Shown: positions 8,472-16,596 of the stretch, piece after piece | Layout of the letters: every line of letters starts with the position of its first letter | How positions within the stretch are numbered: the stretch's first letter is position 1 | Assembly (NCBI GenBank): GCA_036521995.1 | Contig: DATDGR010000179.1 | Coordinates: 1 to 64,000 of the forward strand | DNA: 64,000 nt | Direction of reading: 5' to 3' | DNA from: Gp13-AA77 sp036521995 | GTDB taxonomy: Bacteria > Acidobacteriota > Terriglobia > UBA7540 | The notes under the pieces: generated by a model | The model's input: only the letters and a program-made list of their open reading frames with translations | Told to the model about the DNA's origin: nothing | The model's database searches: none | Position numbers and translations under genes: made by a program

Positions 8472-11111
8472 TCACTCCCAGCGCAGCGCCACCATGGGGT
8501 CGACTTTGGACGCGCGCCGCGCGGGAAGGTAGGCCGCGAGGGTAGCCACCGCCAGCAGCAGGCCGAGCGCCAGCGCGAAGCTCCAAGGGTCCGAAGGCTT
8601 CACTCCGTAAAGTTGCGCAACGATGAACCTCGTGAGACCGATCGCCGCTAAAGCGCCGGCTGCGAGACCGGCGAGCGCCAGCGCTATGCCGTCCCTGAGA
8701 ACCATCCCGACGATTCCGGCCGGTTTCGCGCCGAGTGCCATCCGCACTCCTATCTCCTGCGTGCGTTGTGCGACGCTGTAGGCCATGACGCCGAACAGTC
8801 CCACCGCGGCCAGCACCAGCGCCATGCCCGCGAACGCTCCGAGCAGTACCAGGCTGAAGCGGGTCCGGGAACTGGCAAGCGAGACGACTGCGCTGAGTGT
8901 CTCAACCTCGGCCACGGGCACATTGGCATCCACCGACCGGACGGCGCCGCGAACCGCACCGGCCGAGTCCACGGGCGGCCCTTCGGTCCGGATCACCAGA
9001 TGCATGTCCCCATGCGGCCGCTGAGCCTCAGGCCAATAGAACGTCGGTTCCTCTTCCTCAGCCAGGCTCTGATACCGGACGTTGCCGACCACGCCGACAA
9101 TCTCCCCCACCAGCGTCTGACCCCAGAAGATCCCCAGGCGCTGCCCGAGCGGATTCTCGCCGGGCAGGAAGCGATCGACCAGCGCCTGGTTGACAATCAG
9201 CTTGAGGGGGCTCGTGGCCGGATCGATCTTCTTCGAAATGTCGAGCGCCCCCGTATCGGCGGCCGTGAAGTCGCGGCCGGCCTGGAGCGGCACGCCGAGC
9301 GTGGCAAAGTATTCCGGCGTCACCGTGCGCGCGAGCGCGTCCAGCTGCTGGCCAGGGGGCGGCTCCGGGCGTCCGTAAACGTGAATCCAGGTTGAAGCTC
9401 CGTGACCGGAGACCGGCAGATGATCGATGGCCGCAGCAGATCGAACGCCGGGCAGGCTGCGCACGTGATCCACGACCTGCGCGAAGAAGGCAGCTTGTTT
9501 GGTGCCATTCTCATACTGCGCGTCAGGGACTTTCACGTGGCAAGCGAGCACGTTCCGAGCGCTGAAACCGGGATCGACGTTGCGAAGATAGGCAAAGGTG
9601 CGCAGCAGGAGTCCGGCAGCGATCAGCAGCACTGCGGCCAGCGCGATCTCCACGGCAACGAGACTGCCTCGCAGGCGCCGGCCGCTGCCGACCGCACGTC
9701 CGCCGTGACGGATTGCGAGAACCACGTCCTCGCGCGACGCCTGAAAGGCCGGCACCAGGCCCACCACAAACGCCGTCGCCACCGTGACGCCGAGCGTAAA
9801 AGCCAGGATCGCGAGATTCGGGCGCAGTTGCTCAAGGCGTGGAATCGGCATGCTCGCGGGCACCAGGCTGACGAGGAATCGCGCACCCCACCACGCCACC
9901 AGCACACCGAGCGCTCCGCCGATGCCCGCCAGAACCAGGCTCTCGGTCAACAACTGGCGGATCAACCGGCCGCGGCTTGCGCCCAGCGACGCGCGCACTG
10001 CCATCTCGCGCTGCCGCGTGGTAGCACGCGCGAGCAGCAGATTTGCCACGTTGGCGCACGCAATCAGAAGGACGCACAGCACCGCACCGAGCAGGACCAG
10101 CAGCGCCGGCCGGACCTCGGAGACGTACGACTCGATCAGCGGCTTGAGCCGCGCCTCGCTGCCCATGCCGGTGAGAATCGGAGGCCCATCGCGCTCCAGG
10201 CTGCGGGTGAGCTCCGTCAAGTCCGCCTGGGCCTGCCCGACGCTGGCGCCCGCCCGCAGGCGCGCCACAATCTGGAAATCGCGTCCCTCGGTCCAGCGCG
10301 CGTTGGGATCCCGGGCGACCGGCACCAGGAAGCTCGGGCGGCCAAAAAACTCGAAATCAGGAGGAAGCACACCGATCACCGTGAAGGGATAGCCGTCGAT
10401 CGTGATGTGTTCTCCGACCGCCGACGTGCTTGCGCCGAAGCGGCTTTGCCAGAAGGCGTAACTCAGCAGCGCCACGTTGTTGCGATTGGGAAAGTCCTCT
10501 TCCTGCCGGAAGGTGCGGCCCAGGACCGGCCGAATTCCCAGCACCTCGAGGAAGCTGGCGGACACGGTCTCACCGGCCGCCTGCACGGGCTCGCCACGTC
10601 CGGGGAAGGTCATCTGGATGTCGGCGACCGTATCGACCGCGGCCATGGATTCGAAGCTGTGATTCTGGCTGCGCCAATCAAAAAATGTGGTGGGCGCAAA
10701 ATAGTCCGTGCTCGCGCCGGTGTGCGGATCGCGCTGCGCCAGGGTCACGAGGCGGCCGGAATCGGGAAAGGGCAGCGAGCTCAGCAGCACCGTGTAAACC
10801 ACGCTGAAGAGCGCAGTATTGGCGCCGATGCCGAGAGCAAGGGTGGCGACCGCCGCGGCGCTAACCCACTTGGCGCGCCCCAAGGTGCGCAGGCCATAAC
10901 GCACGTCCTGCATGAAGCGTTCCAGCCATCTCCAACCCCAGATCTCGCGCACCTCCTCCTGCACCTGTGCGGTGTTGCCGAACTTTCGTAAGGCGGCATA
11001 GCGCGCTTCCTCCGGCGTCATGCCGCGCTCAATATTGTCCTGGGTTTCGATCTCGACATGCTCGCGAATGTCCTGATCGAGGTCTCCCAGCATTCGCTTA
11101 CGACGGTTCAT
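8472..11111 (-). CDS. MacB/FtsX-type ABC permease of the acidobacterial orphan (ADOP) type
   Basis: 879 residues from ATG 11111. The N-terminus (about 1-60, DIREHVEIETQDNIERG, then TPEEARYAALRKFGN) is the short helical prefix seen in this family. It is followed by a MacB periplasmic core (about 80-330), an FtsX domain with three helices (about 370-500, LLIACANVANLLLARA), a second periplasmic core and a second FtsX domain ending ARRASKVDPMVALRWE. Such permeases have no ATPase of their own and occur in many copies in Acidobacteria beside PadR genes; substrates are unknown. The reading frame is also open upstream into the PadR gene, so an automatic caller would fuse the two. The AUG, the prefix domain and the PadR stop 8 bp upstream show this is a separate gene. 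Confidence 0.92.
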   Translation of the reverse strand: MNRRKRMLGDLDQDIREHVEIETQDNIERGMTPEEARYAALRKFGNTAQVQEEVREIWGWRWLERFMQDVRYGLRTLGRAKWVSAAAVATLALGIGANTALFSVVYTVLLSSLPFPDSGRLVTLAQRDPHTGASTDYFAPTTFFDWRSQNHSFESMAAVDTVADIQMTFPGRGEPVQAAGETVSASFLEVLGIRPVLGRTFRQEEDFPNRNNVALLSYAFWQSRFGASTSAVGEHITIDGYPFTVIGVLPPDFEFFGRPSFLVPVARDPNARWTEGRDFQIVARLRAGASVGQAQADLTELTRSLERDGPPILTGMGSEARLKPLIESYVSEVRPALLVLLGAVLCVLLIACANVANLLLARATTRQREMAVRASLGASRGRLIRQLLTESLVLAGIGGALGVLVAWWGARFLVSLVPASMPIPRLEQLRPNLAILAFTLGVTVATAFVVGLVPAFQASREDVVLAIRHGGRAVGSGRRLRGSLVAVEIALAAVLLIAAGLLLRTFAYLRNVDPGFSARNVLACHVKVPDAQYENGTKQAAFFAQVVDHVRSLPGVRSAAAIDHLPVSGHGASTWIHVYGRPEPPPGQQLDALARTVTPEYFATLGVPLQAGRDFTAADTGALDISKKIDPATSPLKLIVNQALVDRFLPGENPLGQRLGIFWGQTLVGEIVGVVGNVRYQSLAEEEEPTFYWPEAQRPHGDMHLVIRTEGPPVDSAGAVRGAVRSVDANVPVAEVETLSAVVSLASSRTRFSLVLLGAFAGMALVLAAVGLFGVMAYSVAQRTQEIGVRMALGAKPAGIVGMVLRDGIALALAGLAAGALAAIGLTRFIVAQLYGVKPSDPWSFALALGLLLAVATLAAYLPARRASKVDPMVALRWE

Positions 11112-11119
11112 GAGATCCC

Positions 11120-11480
11120 CTACTCTTCCCGCTGCTCCGCCGGCCGCAGGATCCTCGCGATGGCGTCGACCAGCTTGTCCCATTTGGTCGTTTCGATGTT
11201 CAGTTCTTTGCGGCCCCTCGCGGTCAGCCGGTAATACTTGGCGCGGCGGTTGTTCTCGGAAGTGCCCGCTTCGGCGGAAATCCATCCCCGCTTGATGAGG
11301 CGATGCAGGGCTGGATAAGAGCGAGCCCTGCTCCACCTGCAGCACGTCCTCGGAGTTGTGCTCGATGGTCTTGGCGATGGCGTGCCCGTGCGCCGGTCCC
11401 CACGAGAGCGCGCGCAGGATCAATAGGTCGAGCTTGCCCTGCAGCAATTCGATGCGGTCTCTTTCTTCCTTGGTAGACAT
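11120..11480 (-). pseudogene. PadR-family regulator broken by a one-base insertion
   Basis: The first 54 codons (MSTKEERDRIELLQGKLDLL and on to VEQGSL) are a normal PadR winged-helix start. At about 11317 the coding strand reads CTCTTATCC where CTCTATCC is needed: one extra T. Skipping it restores YPALHRLIKRGWISAE, NNRRAKYYRLTARGRKEL and a C-terminus RPAEQREE followed by TAG at 11120-11122, giving a full-length PadR of about 119 residues. The total span (361 bp) is one base more than a multiple of three. It is either a recent inactivation or a sequencing/assembly error; nothing looks like a programmed slip site. PadR proteins repress their own operon, here the permease. Confidence 0.85.
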
Positions 11481-11488
11481 TCTAGGTG

Positions 11489-11517
11489 ATCATAAGGCGC
11501 TCCAGGTAGAATGTCAA
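11489..11517 (-). promoter_or_regulatory. Consensus promoter of the padR-permease operon
   Basis: Read on the minus strand: TTGACA (11517-11512), 17-base spacer, TATGAT (11494-11489). The padR ATG begins only 8 bases after the -10, so transcription would start at or a few bases before the AUG, suggesting a leaderless message. No Shine-Dalgarno sequence is visible. Confidence 0.75.
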
Positions 11518-11623
11518 GGTGAGCGGCTCGCTCGTCGAGATGCGCTTGACGAGGGAACGACGTCGCTAGACGATGACCCGCAATGGACGCCCTGGTCTTG
11601 AGGGACCACGAGCCCCGGCGTAC

Positions 11624-12991
11624 TCAAACTTCGATGAGGTCCCATGGCTTTCGCGCCGGACGTTCCAGAAGTCCGGAAGCCTTCGGATCATCGGGGATCT
11701 CCTCCCGCTCCGCGTCCCAATGGATTTTGTGCCCGGTTCGGAAAGCGATGTTGCCCAGGAGCGGAACCGTCGTCGAGCGGTGCCCGATCTCGACGTCGGC
11801 GTCGGGCTTTTGGCGGGTGCGCACGCATTCGATGAAGTTCTTCAGGTGCAGACCGGTTGCGTCCGCCCCGGCGACTTCAATCCGTTCGGTGCGGTAGCCT
11901 TCGACGGCGGTGCCTGACTTGTTGATCGCGCCGGGCCCGCTTTCGCCGCGAGGCTCCGGATAGACCTCGAAACCTACCCGGTCGGCAAACAAGGATCCCT
12001 TGCTCCCGTAGAAGGCCATCCCGTGCGGCCGGTCATCCGCCGTGCGGGTCAAGTAGTATTTCTTGCCGGGCGTGCGCCCGCCGCAGCCGTGGTCGTTCAC
12101 CATCGAGGCTTCGTAGCTGAGCACGAAGCCGGGATACTCATAGGTGCTCTGCAGCACGTCAGGAGTTTCGGCGCCGTCAGCGAGCTCGAAGCGCCCTCCG
12201 GCCGCGACCGCTGACCGCGGCGCATCCACGCCCATCACCTGATGGACGCTGTCGAAGCGGTGGGTGCCGTAATCGGTGGCCATGCCGCCCGCATAGTCCC
12301 AGAACCAGCGGTAAGTTACCAGGAAGCGGTCCTTGTTGAAAGGAACCATGGGAGCGGGGCCGAGGTAGAAGTCCCAGTCAAGGCCCAAGGGTGGCCCGGA
12401 GTCGGCCGCCCGGCCGATCCCGTCCGGCGACATGTTGAGGTAGTTCCAGACCCGAACAAAATGCACGGGCCCGATTTGCCCGCTCTGCACGATCTCGGCT
12501 GCCTGGCGGAAGTGCGGGGCGGAGCGATGCTGCGTGCCCGTCTGGACCACTCGCTGGTAACGCCGCGCCGCCTCCACCATCTTCCGTCCCTCACGGATGC
12601 TGTGCGCCAAGGGCTTTTCGACGTACACATCTTTGCCCGCTTGGCAGGCCAGTACAGTGATGGCCGCGTGCCAGTGATCCGGGGTGGCCACCAATACGGC
12701 GTCGACGTCGGGCTGCCCAAGCAGCCTCCGGAAGTCGCTGTAGGACCGGCATCCGGTGCCGGCCCACGCCTTGGCGGCCTCCGCATGAGGTTCGTACACG
12801 TCGCACACGGCCACGATGTTTACATCGGGAACCTGACGCAAGAGATCGGCGTCCGCTCGTCCCCGTCCGCCGCACCCAATCAAGCCGACATTCACCCGGT
12901 TATTGGCGCCCAGGATTCTGGATCCCGAAAAGGCCGCGGCGGATGCGACCGCCGTACTGGCGACTTGCTGGATAAACTGCCGTCTTTCCAT
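11624..12991 (-). CDS. Exported Gfo/Idh/MocA-family oxidoreductase
   Basis: 455 residues from ATG 12991, chosen over the longer open frame because GAGGAG lies 7 bases upstream and MERRQFIQQVAST gives a Tat-like export signal ending near GSRILGAN. A Rossmann fold follows (VGLIGCGGRG, about 35-44; VCDVYEP, 62-68), then ATPDHWHA (102-109) and EKPL (125-128), the family's cofactor/active-site Lys-Pro motif. The C-terminal alpha/beta domain completes it. These enzymes oxidise or reduce sugars and related polyols with NAD(P); exported members are common in Acidobacteria and Planctomycetes. Substrate unknown. A relative lies at 15092-16432. Confidence 0.9.
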   Translation of the reverse strand: MERRQFIQQVASTAVASAAAFSGSRILGANNRVNVGLIGCGGRGRADADLLRQVPDVNIVAVCDVYEPHAEAAKAWAGTGCRSYSDFRRLLGQPDVDAVLVATPDHWHAAITVLACQAGKDVYVEKPLAHSIREGRKMVEAARRYQRVVQTGTQHRSAPHFRQAAEIVQSGQIGPVHFVRVWNYLNMSPDGIGRAADSGPPLGLDWDFYLGPAPMVPFNKDRFLVTYRWFWDYAGGMATDYGTHRFDSVHQVMGVDAPRSAVAAGGRFELADGAETPDVLQSTYEYPGFVLSYEASMVNDHGCGGRTPGKKYYLTRTADDRPHGMAFYGSKGSLFADRVGFEVYPEPRGESGPGAINKSGTAVEGYRTERIEVAGADATGLHLKNFIECVRTRQKPDADVEIGHRSTTVPLLGNIAFRTGHKIHWDAEREEIPDDPKASGLLERPARKPWDLIEV

Positions 12992-13337
12992 AGCACGCTC
13001 CTCTGAAACCCACCCTGCGCCAAGAGGCGCAACTGACGTTCCGGCTGATGTGCATGAAGCCCCTGCGAGCTTGTGTGAGACGCCGCCCTCGGCGGACTTC
13101 CCGCCTGAGTATAAACGACTCCGCGTCATGCGGATGCAGGCTTCGTACGATATCGCTCAGACTCGCAAACGCGAGAAGCAAATCCAGGTCCGGCGGATTC
13201 ACTACCAGCCCGACATTCACGTATGACAAACCCTTCGGCCGATAGCCATGGCACGCCTCGTGTGCCGTGGGCTCTTTTCTTCGTGACCCAAAGGCCGCGA
13301 CACACAAACCGTGTCATGCCTGTCCGCTTCGATACCC

Positions 13338-13366
13338 TTGACATACATAAGCAACTGGTATATACA
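13338..13366 (+). promoter_or_regulatory. Strong sigma70-like promoter in a gene-free region
   Basis: TTGACA (13338-13343), 17-base spacer, TATACA (13361-13366). It points away from the divergent oxidoreductase gene, towards repeat array B about 290 bp downstream. No convincing reading frame follows; a noncoding transcript is possible. The rest of 12992-13655 shows no gene; a C7G6 run is at 13549-13561. Confidence 0.6.
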
Positions 13367-13655
13367 TGCTGCAGGGGTCGCTCCCTAAGCCTGGACTCTC
13401 CGACCCTGGTGAGAGTTATGGATCTTCGGTTGATTGAGAGTCGCCAGTCTGTTTGTCGCCTGGGAATCCCGATGGCACCAATTCCGGTTCTAGGCGGGAA
13501 TCCAGGCCGGGAGGTCCGCAGGGTCGAGCGGGCGGTCAAGAGAGGAATCCCCCCCGGGGGGTACGAAATATTCATTCCGAGCCCAAACTTGTAAACAATT
13601 TATAATGTTATAATTAGAACACAGACGTGCGAAAAGTTGCCAACATTAATTTATA

Positions 13656-13866
13656 ACGAACCCAAAGCTTCAACTGACTTATTATATGGACTTAATAAGC
13701 GAAATCAGATCAAAATCAGGAGAAAAAAACGAACCCAAATAAACCCAGATTTCACGCTTTACGAGCGGAAGCGAATTTGATAAGCCATTTAGAATCAGCA
13801 GACTGTTCTAATCGTGAAAAGGCATGAAGGAAAACGAACCCGAATCGAACCCAAAACGAACCCGAG
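13656..13866 (+). repeat. Dispersed ACGAACC repeat, array B
   Basis: ACGAACC at 13656, 13729, 13834 and 13856, with a TCGAACC variant at 13845. Intervals of 73, 105, 11 and 11 bp are again close to multiples of 10.5. The TTTAGAATCA core is at 13788, 46 bp before the triplet starting at 13834. The surroundings (13570-13820) are clearly AT-richer than the coding DNA. Between 13867 and 14048 I see nothing. Confidence 0.8.
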
Positions 13867-14048
13867 CTTGCGACTGAGCGTCAAGCTATTGCAGGGGTGT
13901 TGGTTACAGGCTGGATGCCGTGGGGCCGTCCAAGGGTCGGCTCTTGATGGCTTGCCGCGCGGCGCGCTCGCCGAGACGGGTCGAGCTTGCGGGGGCGAGA
14001 CTGACGGTGTGCATCGCGCACGCTTGAATTCGAGACCTGCTGCAAGAT

Positions 14049-15095
14049 CTAAGAGGCAACTCGGAGCCCAAGCCTCTCGCTTGAGTAGGCCAGGCACAGC
14101 TTCACATTGTCTTCTTCCTGCCGGCGCCGCGCCGCCTCTTCGAGTCCTAAGACGTGAGGAAGCGGTTGGCGAGGTGGGTGCTGCCGGACGAGCGTCAGCG
14201 TCCGAGCGAGATAGACGCCGTCTCTTTCAGGGAACGTCACCCAGTACTTGTCGGTGAGGCACGGAACTTTGAGCGGGTCGCGCGTAATCATCTCGAGGTT
14301 CAGCCGGGCCCGCGGGCGCGCCTGGCGGATGCTGTCGACCAACCGGGACAGGCCCAGAATCCCCTCGCCCAGCGGAACCTCCGAGAGCTGGAAGCCTTCG
14401 GGGTATTCCTTCACAGCCATATCCTTGAAATGAGTCGTCACCGCATAGGGAGCGAGCTTGCCCACGACATCCAGCGGATCATCGAGCAGCGAGATGTTGT
14501 TGCCGGTGTCGAGGCAAACGCCCAGGTATTCGCTCCCCTGGCGCTGGATCAAGGCCACCATCTCGTCCGCCGTCCAGTCCTTGTGGTTCTCCAAGCCGAG
14601 CGGCATCCGATGTTTCTCGAGGATCGGCACGGCTTGGTCGATTCTCTGGTGAGACTCGGTGACGAAGTCTTTCCACTCGTCGAGGCTGCTAAAGTTCTCG
14701 TAGCGCCGGCCGTTGAGGCAGGCCGAGCGCAGGCATTGGGCCCCGGCCTGCTGCGCTGCTATCACGTGGCGCGCGAAATCGCCCGAGTCGTCACCTTGCG
14801 GAAGGTTGACAATCACCTCGAGATACATGCCCAATTCCGCGGTGCGGCGCCGCAGCTTGTCGAGATAGCCGGGATCCAGCGAATCGAGCCCGATCTGAAT
14901 GCCGCCGGCTCCGAGCGAAGAGCAGTATTCCAGGAAATCGTAGGCCGAGCGGGTGTGGGGACTATCGGAGAAGGAATACTGCACCACTCCCATCGACGTG
15001 CGGGGCGAGGGCTCCACGGCAAGGAGGCGATTGCCTGCCGCAAAGGGAATAGACGCGCTCGCGGCCAGGGTCTTGAGAAGGCTGCGCCGATTCAC
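14049..15095 (-). CDS. Exported TIM-barrel sugar phosphate isomerase/epimerase
   Basis: 348 residues from GTG 15095, which overlaps the stop of the upstream oxidoreductase gene (GTGA), a sign of translational coupling. The N-terminus NRRSLLKTLAASASIPFAAG is a Tat-type export signal. The rest is an AP-endonuclease-2/xylose-isomerase-like barrel: GIQIGLDSL near the first metal-side strands, VIVNLPQGDD, LGLENHKDWTADEMV (a Glu followed by His, typical of the metal site), CLDTGNNISL and TTHFKDM. Such enzymes work in sequence with Gfo/Idh/MocA dehydrogenases in sugar or inositol conversion, which fits its neighbour. The exact reaction is unknown. The tail after about residue 320 is low-complexity and may be unusual. 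Confidence 0.88.
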   Translation of the reverse strand: MNRRSLLKTLAASASIPFAAGNRLLAVEPSPRTSMGVVQYSFSDSPHTRSAYDFLEYCSSLGAGGIQIGLDSLDPGYLDKLRRRTAELGMYLEVIVNLPQGDDSGDFARHVIAAQQAGAQCLRSACLNGRRYENFSSLDEWKDFVTESHQRIDQAVPILEKHRMPLGLENHKDWTADEMVALIQRQGSEYLGVCLDTGNNISLLDDPLDVVGKLAPYAVTTHFKDMAVKEYPEGFQLSEVPLGEGILGLSRLVDSIRQARPRARLNLEMITRDPLKVPCLTDKYWVTFPERDGVYLARTLTLVRQHPPRQPLPHVLGLEEAARRRQEEDNVKLCLAYSSERLGLRVAS

Positions 15096-16432
15096 AGGTA
15101 GCCCTCCAGCACCTGATCCCATGGTCTTCGATACGGCCGCACCAGCATGGCCGATGCTTCCGGGTCGCCCACAATTTCCTCTCGCTCCGCGTCCCATCGC
15201 ACTTTCCGGCCGTGGCGCAGCGAGATGTTGGCCAGATGGCAGGCCGTGGCCACGCGGTGCTCTTCTTCGAGACTGGAGACGGGCTGTTGCCTCGACTTGA
15301 CGCAATCGATGAAGTTCCGCGCGTGAGAAGCCAGCAGGTCGTTGGAAGCCTTCTGTTTCACCGCCTCGCACCATGGCGCGGGAGACACGTTGGCCGCTGG
15401 TTGCGGGCCGCCGATCGGTTGACCGCGAAACTCGGGGATCTGATTCTGAGCCGGAATCTTCAGGTCGGGAAATACCTCGAAACCGGAACGGCTGAGGACG
15501 AGGCTTCCCTGGGTACCGAAGAATTCCAGCCCTTCACCTTCTCCGCGGCCGCGGCTGGCTTCCCGATGCGACCAGAGTGTCGTGAATTCGGGGTACTCGA
15601 ACAGGGCATCCTGAGTGTCAGGAGTTTCACCGTTGTCGGTCAACGCGAACCGCCCGCCCGAAGAGGCCACGGCCTCGGGAGCCCGGACCTTCATGGCCCA
15701 ATGCACGATATCGATCTCATGAGCGCCCAGGTTGGTCATCTGTCCACCGGAGTAATCCCAAAACCAGCGGAAGTTGTAAAGCGATCGGTTGGGATTGTAT
15801 GGGCGCTGGGGCGCCGGACCCAGCCATAAGTCATAATTCATCCCCGCCGGCGGGTCCGAATCGGGCGGCGCGCCGAAGCCGGGCATGATGTTGCGGAAAG
15901 AGCCCATGCGCACGGTATGGATCTTGCCGATGTGGCCGCCCTGGAGCAGCCTCAGCGCGTCTGCGTAATGGCCGCCGCTGCGCTGCTGCGTGCCGACCTG
16001 AACGACACGCTGGTAGCGCCGCGCGGCCGTGACCATCCAGCGTCCTTCGCGCACAAAGAGCGTCAGAGGCTTCTCAACATAGACGTCCTTGCCGGCGGCG
16101 CAGGCCATGATCGTCAGCAAGGCGTGCCAATGGTCGGGCGTGGAGATCACTACCGCTTCTACGTCCTTGTCATCAAGTAAGCTGCGAAAGTCTGCATAGC
16201 CCCTGGCGCGCGGACCGCAGGCCGCGAGACCTTCGCGCAAGCGGGGTTCGTAGGCATCCGAAAGGGCGACCAGATCCACGTCGGCCTGGTTCTTGAAATC
16301 ATAGACGTGCTGGGCCCCAATCAGCCCGTAACCGATGAAGCCGACCTGAACGCGCTGGTTGGCGCCCAGAATTCTCGATGCCGAGAAGGCCGCAGTTGTC
16401 GAGATAAGGAAGTTGCGACGTGTCGGAGACAT
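15092..16432 (-). CDS. Exported Gfo/Idh/MocA-family oxidoreductase (second copy)
   Basis: 446 residues. SPTRRNFLISTT is a clear twin-arginine signal (RR at 5-6), cleaved near SRILGAN. Rossmann motif VGFIGYGLIG (30-39), STPDHWHA (97-104), VEKPL (119-123), then the C-terminal domain with FRWFWDYSGGQMTNLGAHEID. It resembles the protein of 11624-12991 along its length, including the HWHA and FWDYSGGQ/FWDYAGG stretches, so the two are paralogues. It is coupled by a 4-base overlap to the isomerase gene downstream: an exported sugar-converting pair. The last residues (about 435-446) run past the domain. Confidence 0.9.
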   Translation of the reverse strand: MSPTRRNFLISTTAAFSASRILGANQRVQVGFIGYGLIGAQHVYDFKNQADVDLVALSDAYEPRLREGLAACGPRARGYADFRSLLDDKDVEAVVISTPDHWHALLTIMACAAGKDVYVEKPLTLFVREGRWMVTAARRYQRVVQVGTQQRSGGHYADALRLLQGGHIGKIHTVRMGSFRNIMPGFGAPPDSDPPAGMNYDLWLGPAPQRPYNPNRSLYNFRWFWDYSGGQMTNLGAHEIDIVHWAMKVRAPEAVASSGGRFALTDNGETPDTQDALFEYPEFTTLWSHREASRGRGEGEGLEFFGTQGSLVLSRSGFEVFPDLKIPAQNQIPEFRGQPIGGPQPAANVSPAPWCEAVKQKASNDLLASHARNFIDCVKSRQQPVSSLEEEHRVATACHLANISLRHGRKVRWDAEREEIVGDPEASAMLVRPYRRPWDQVLEGYL

Positions 16433-16596
16433 GCGCGGATAATATCACCACTGGGCCAGAGCAGGTAGTTTGCGGCACCAAGGGGCCGGTGCGAAATCAA
16501 CTGGGGCGACACGCCGCGGTGCTGCAGAGCGCGTATTCGTATGGCGGTTTGATTTCAACTGGTAATCTGGACCAGGAGGAGAAAGGGAGTAGCCAC

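Noticed and set aside
9402..10991. Long plus-strand open frame (529 codons)
   Set aside because: Antisense to the permease gene; His/Arg/Gln-rich composition typical of the reverse frame of GC-rich genes and no family resemblance.
8472..11480. One 1002-residue PadR-ABC permease fusion protein
   Set aside because: The middle translates PadR out of frame; a one-base insertion explains it, and the permease has its own ATG after the PadR stop.
13126..13575. Minus-strand open frame of 149 codons
   Set aside because: Arg/Pro/Ser-rich, no start signal, overlaps the 5' region of the oxidoreductase gene.
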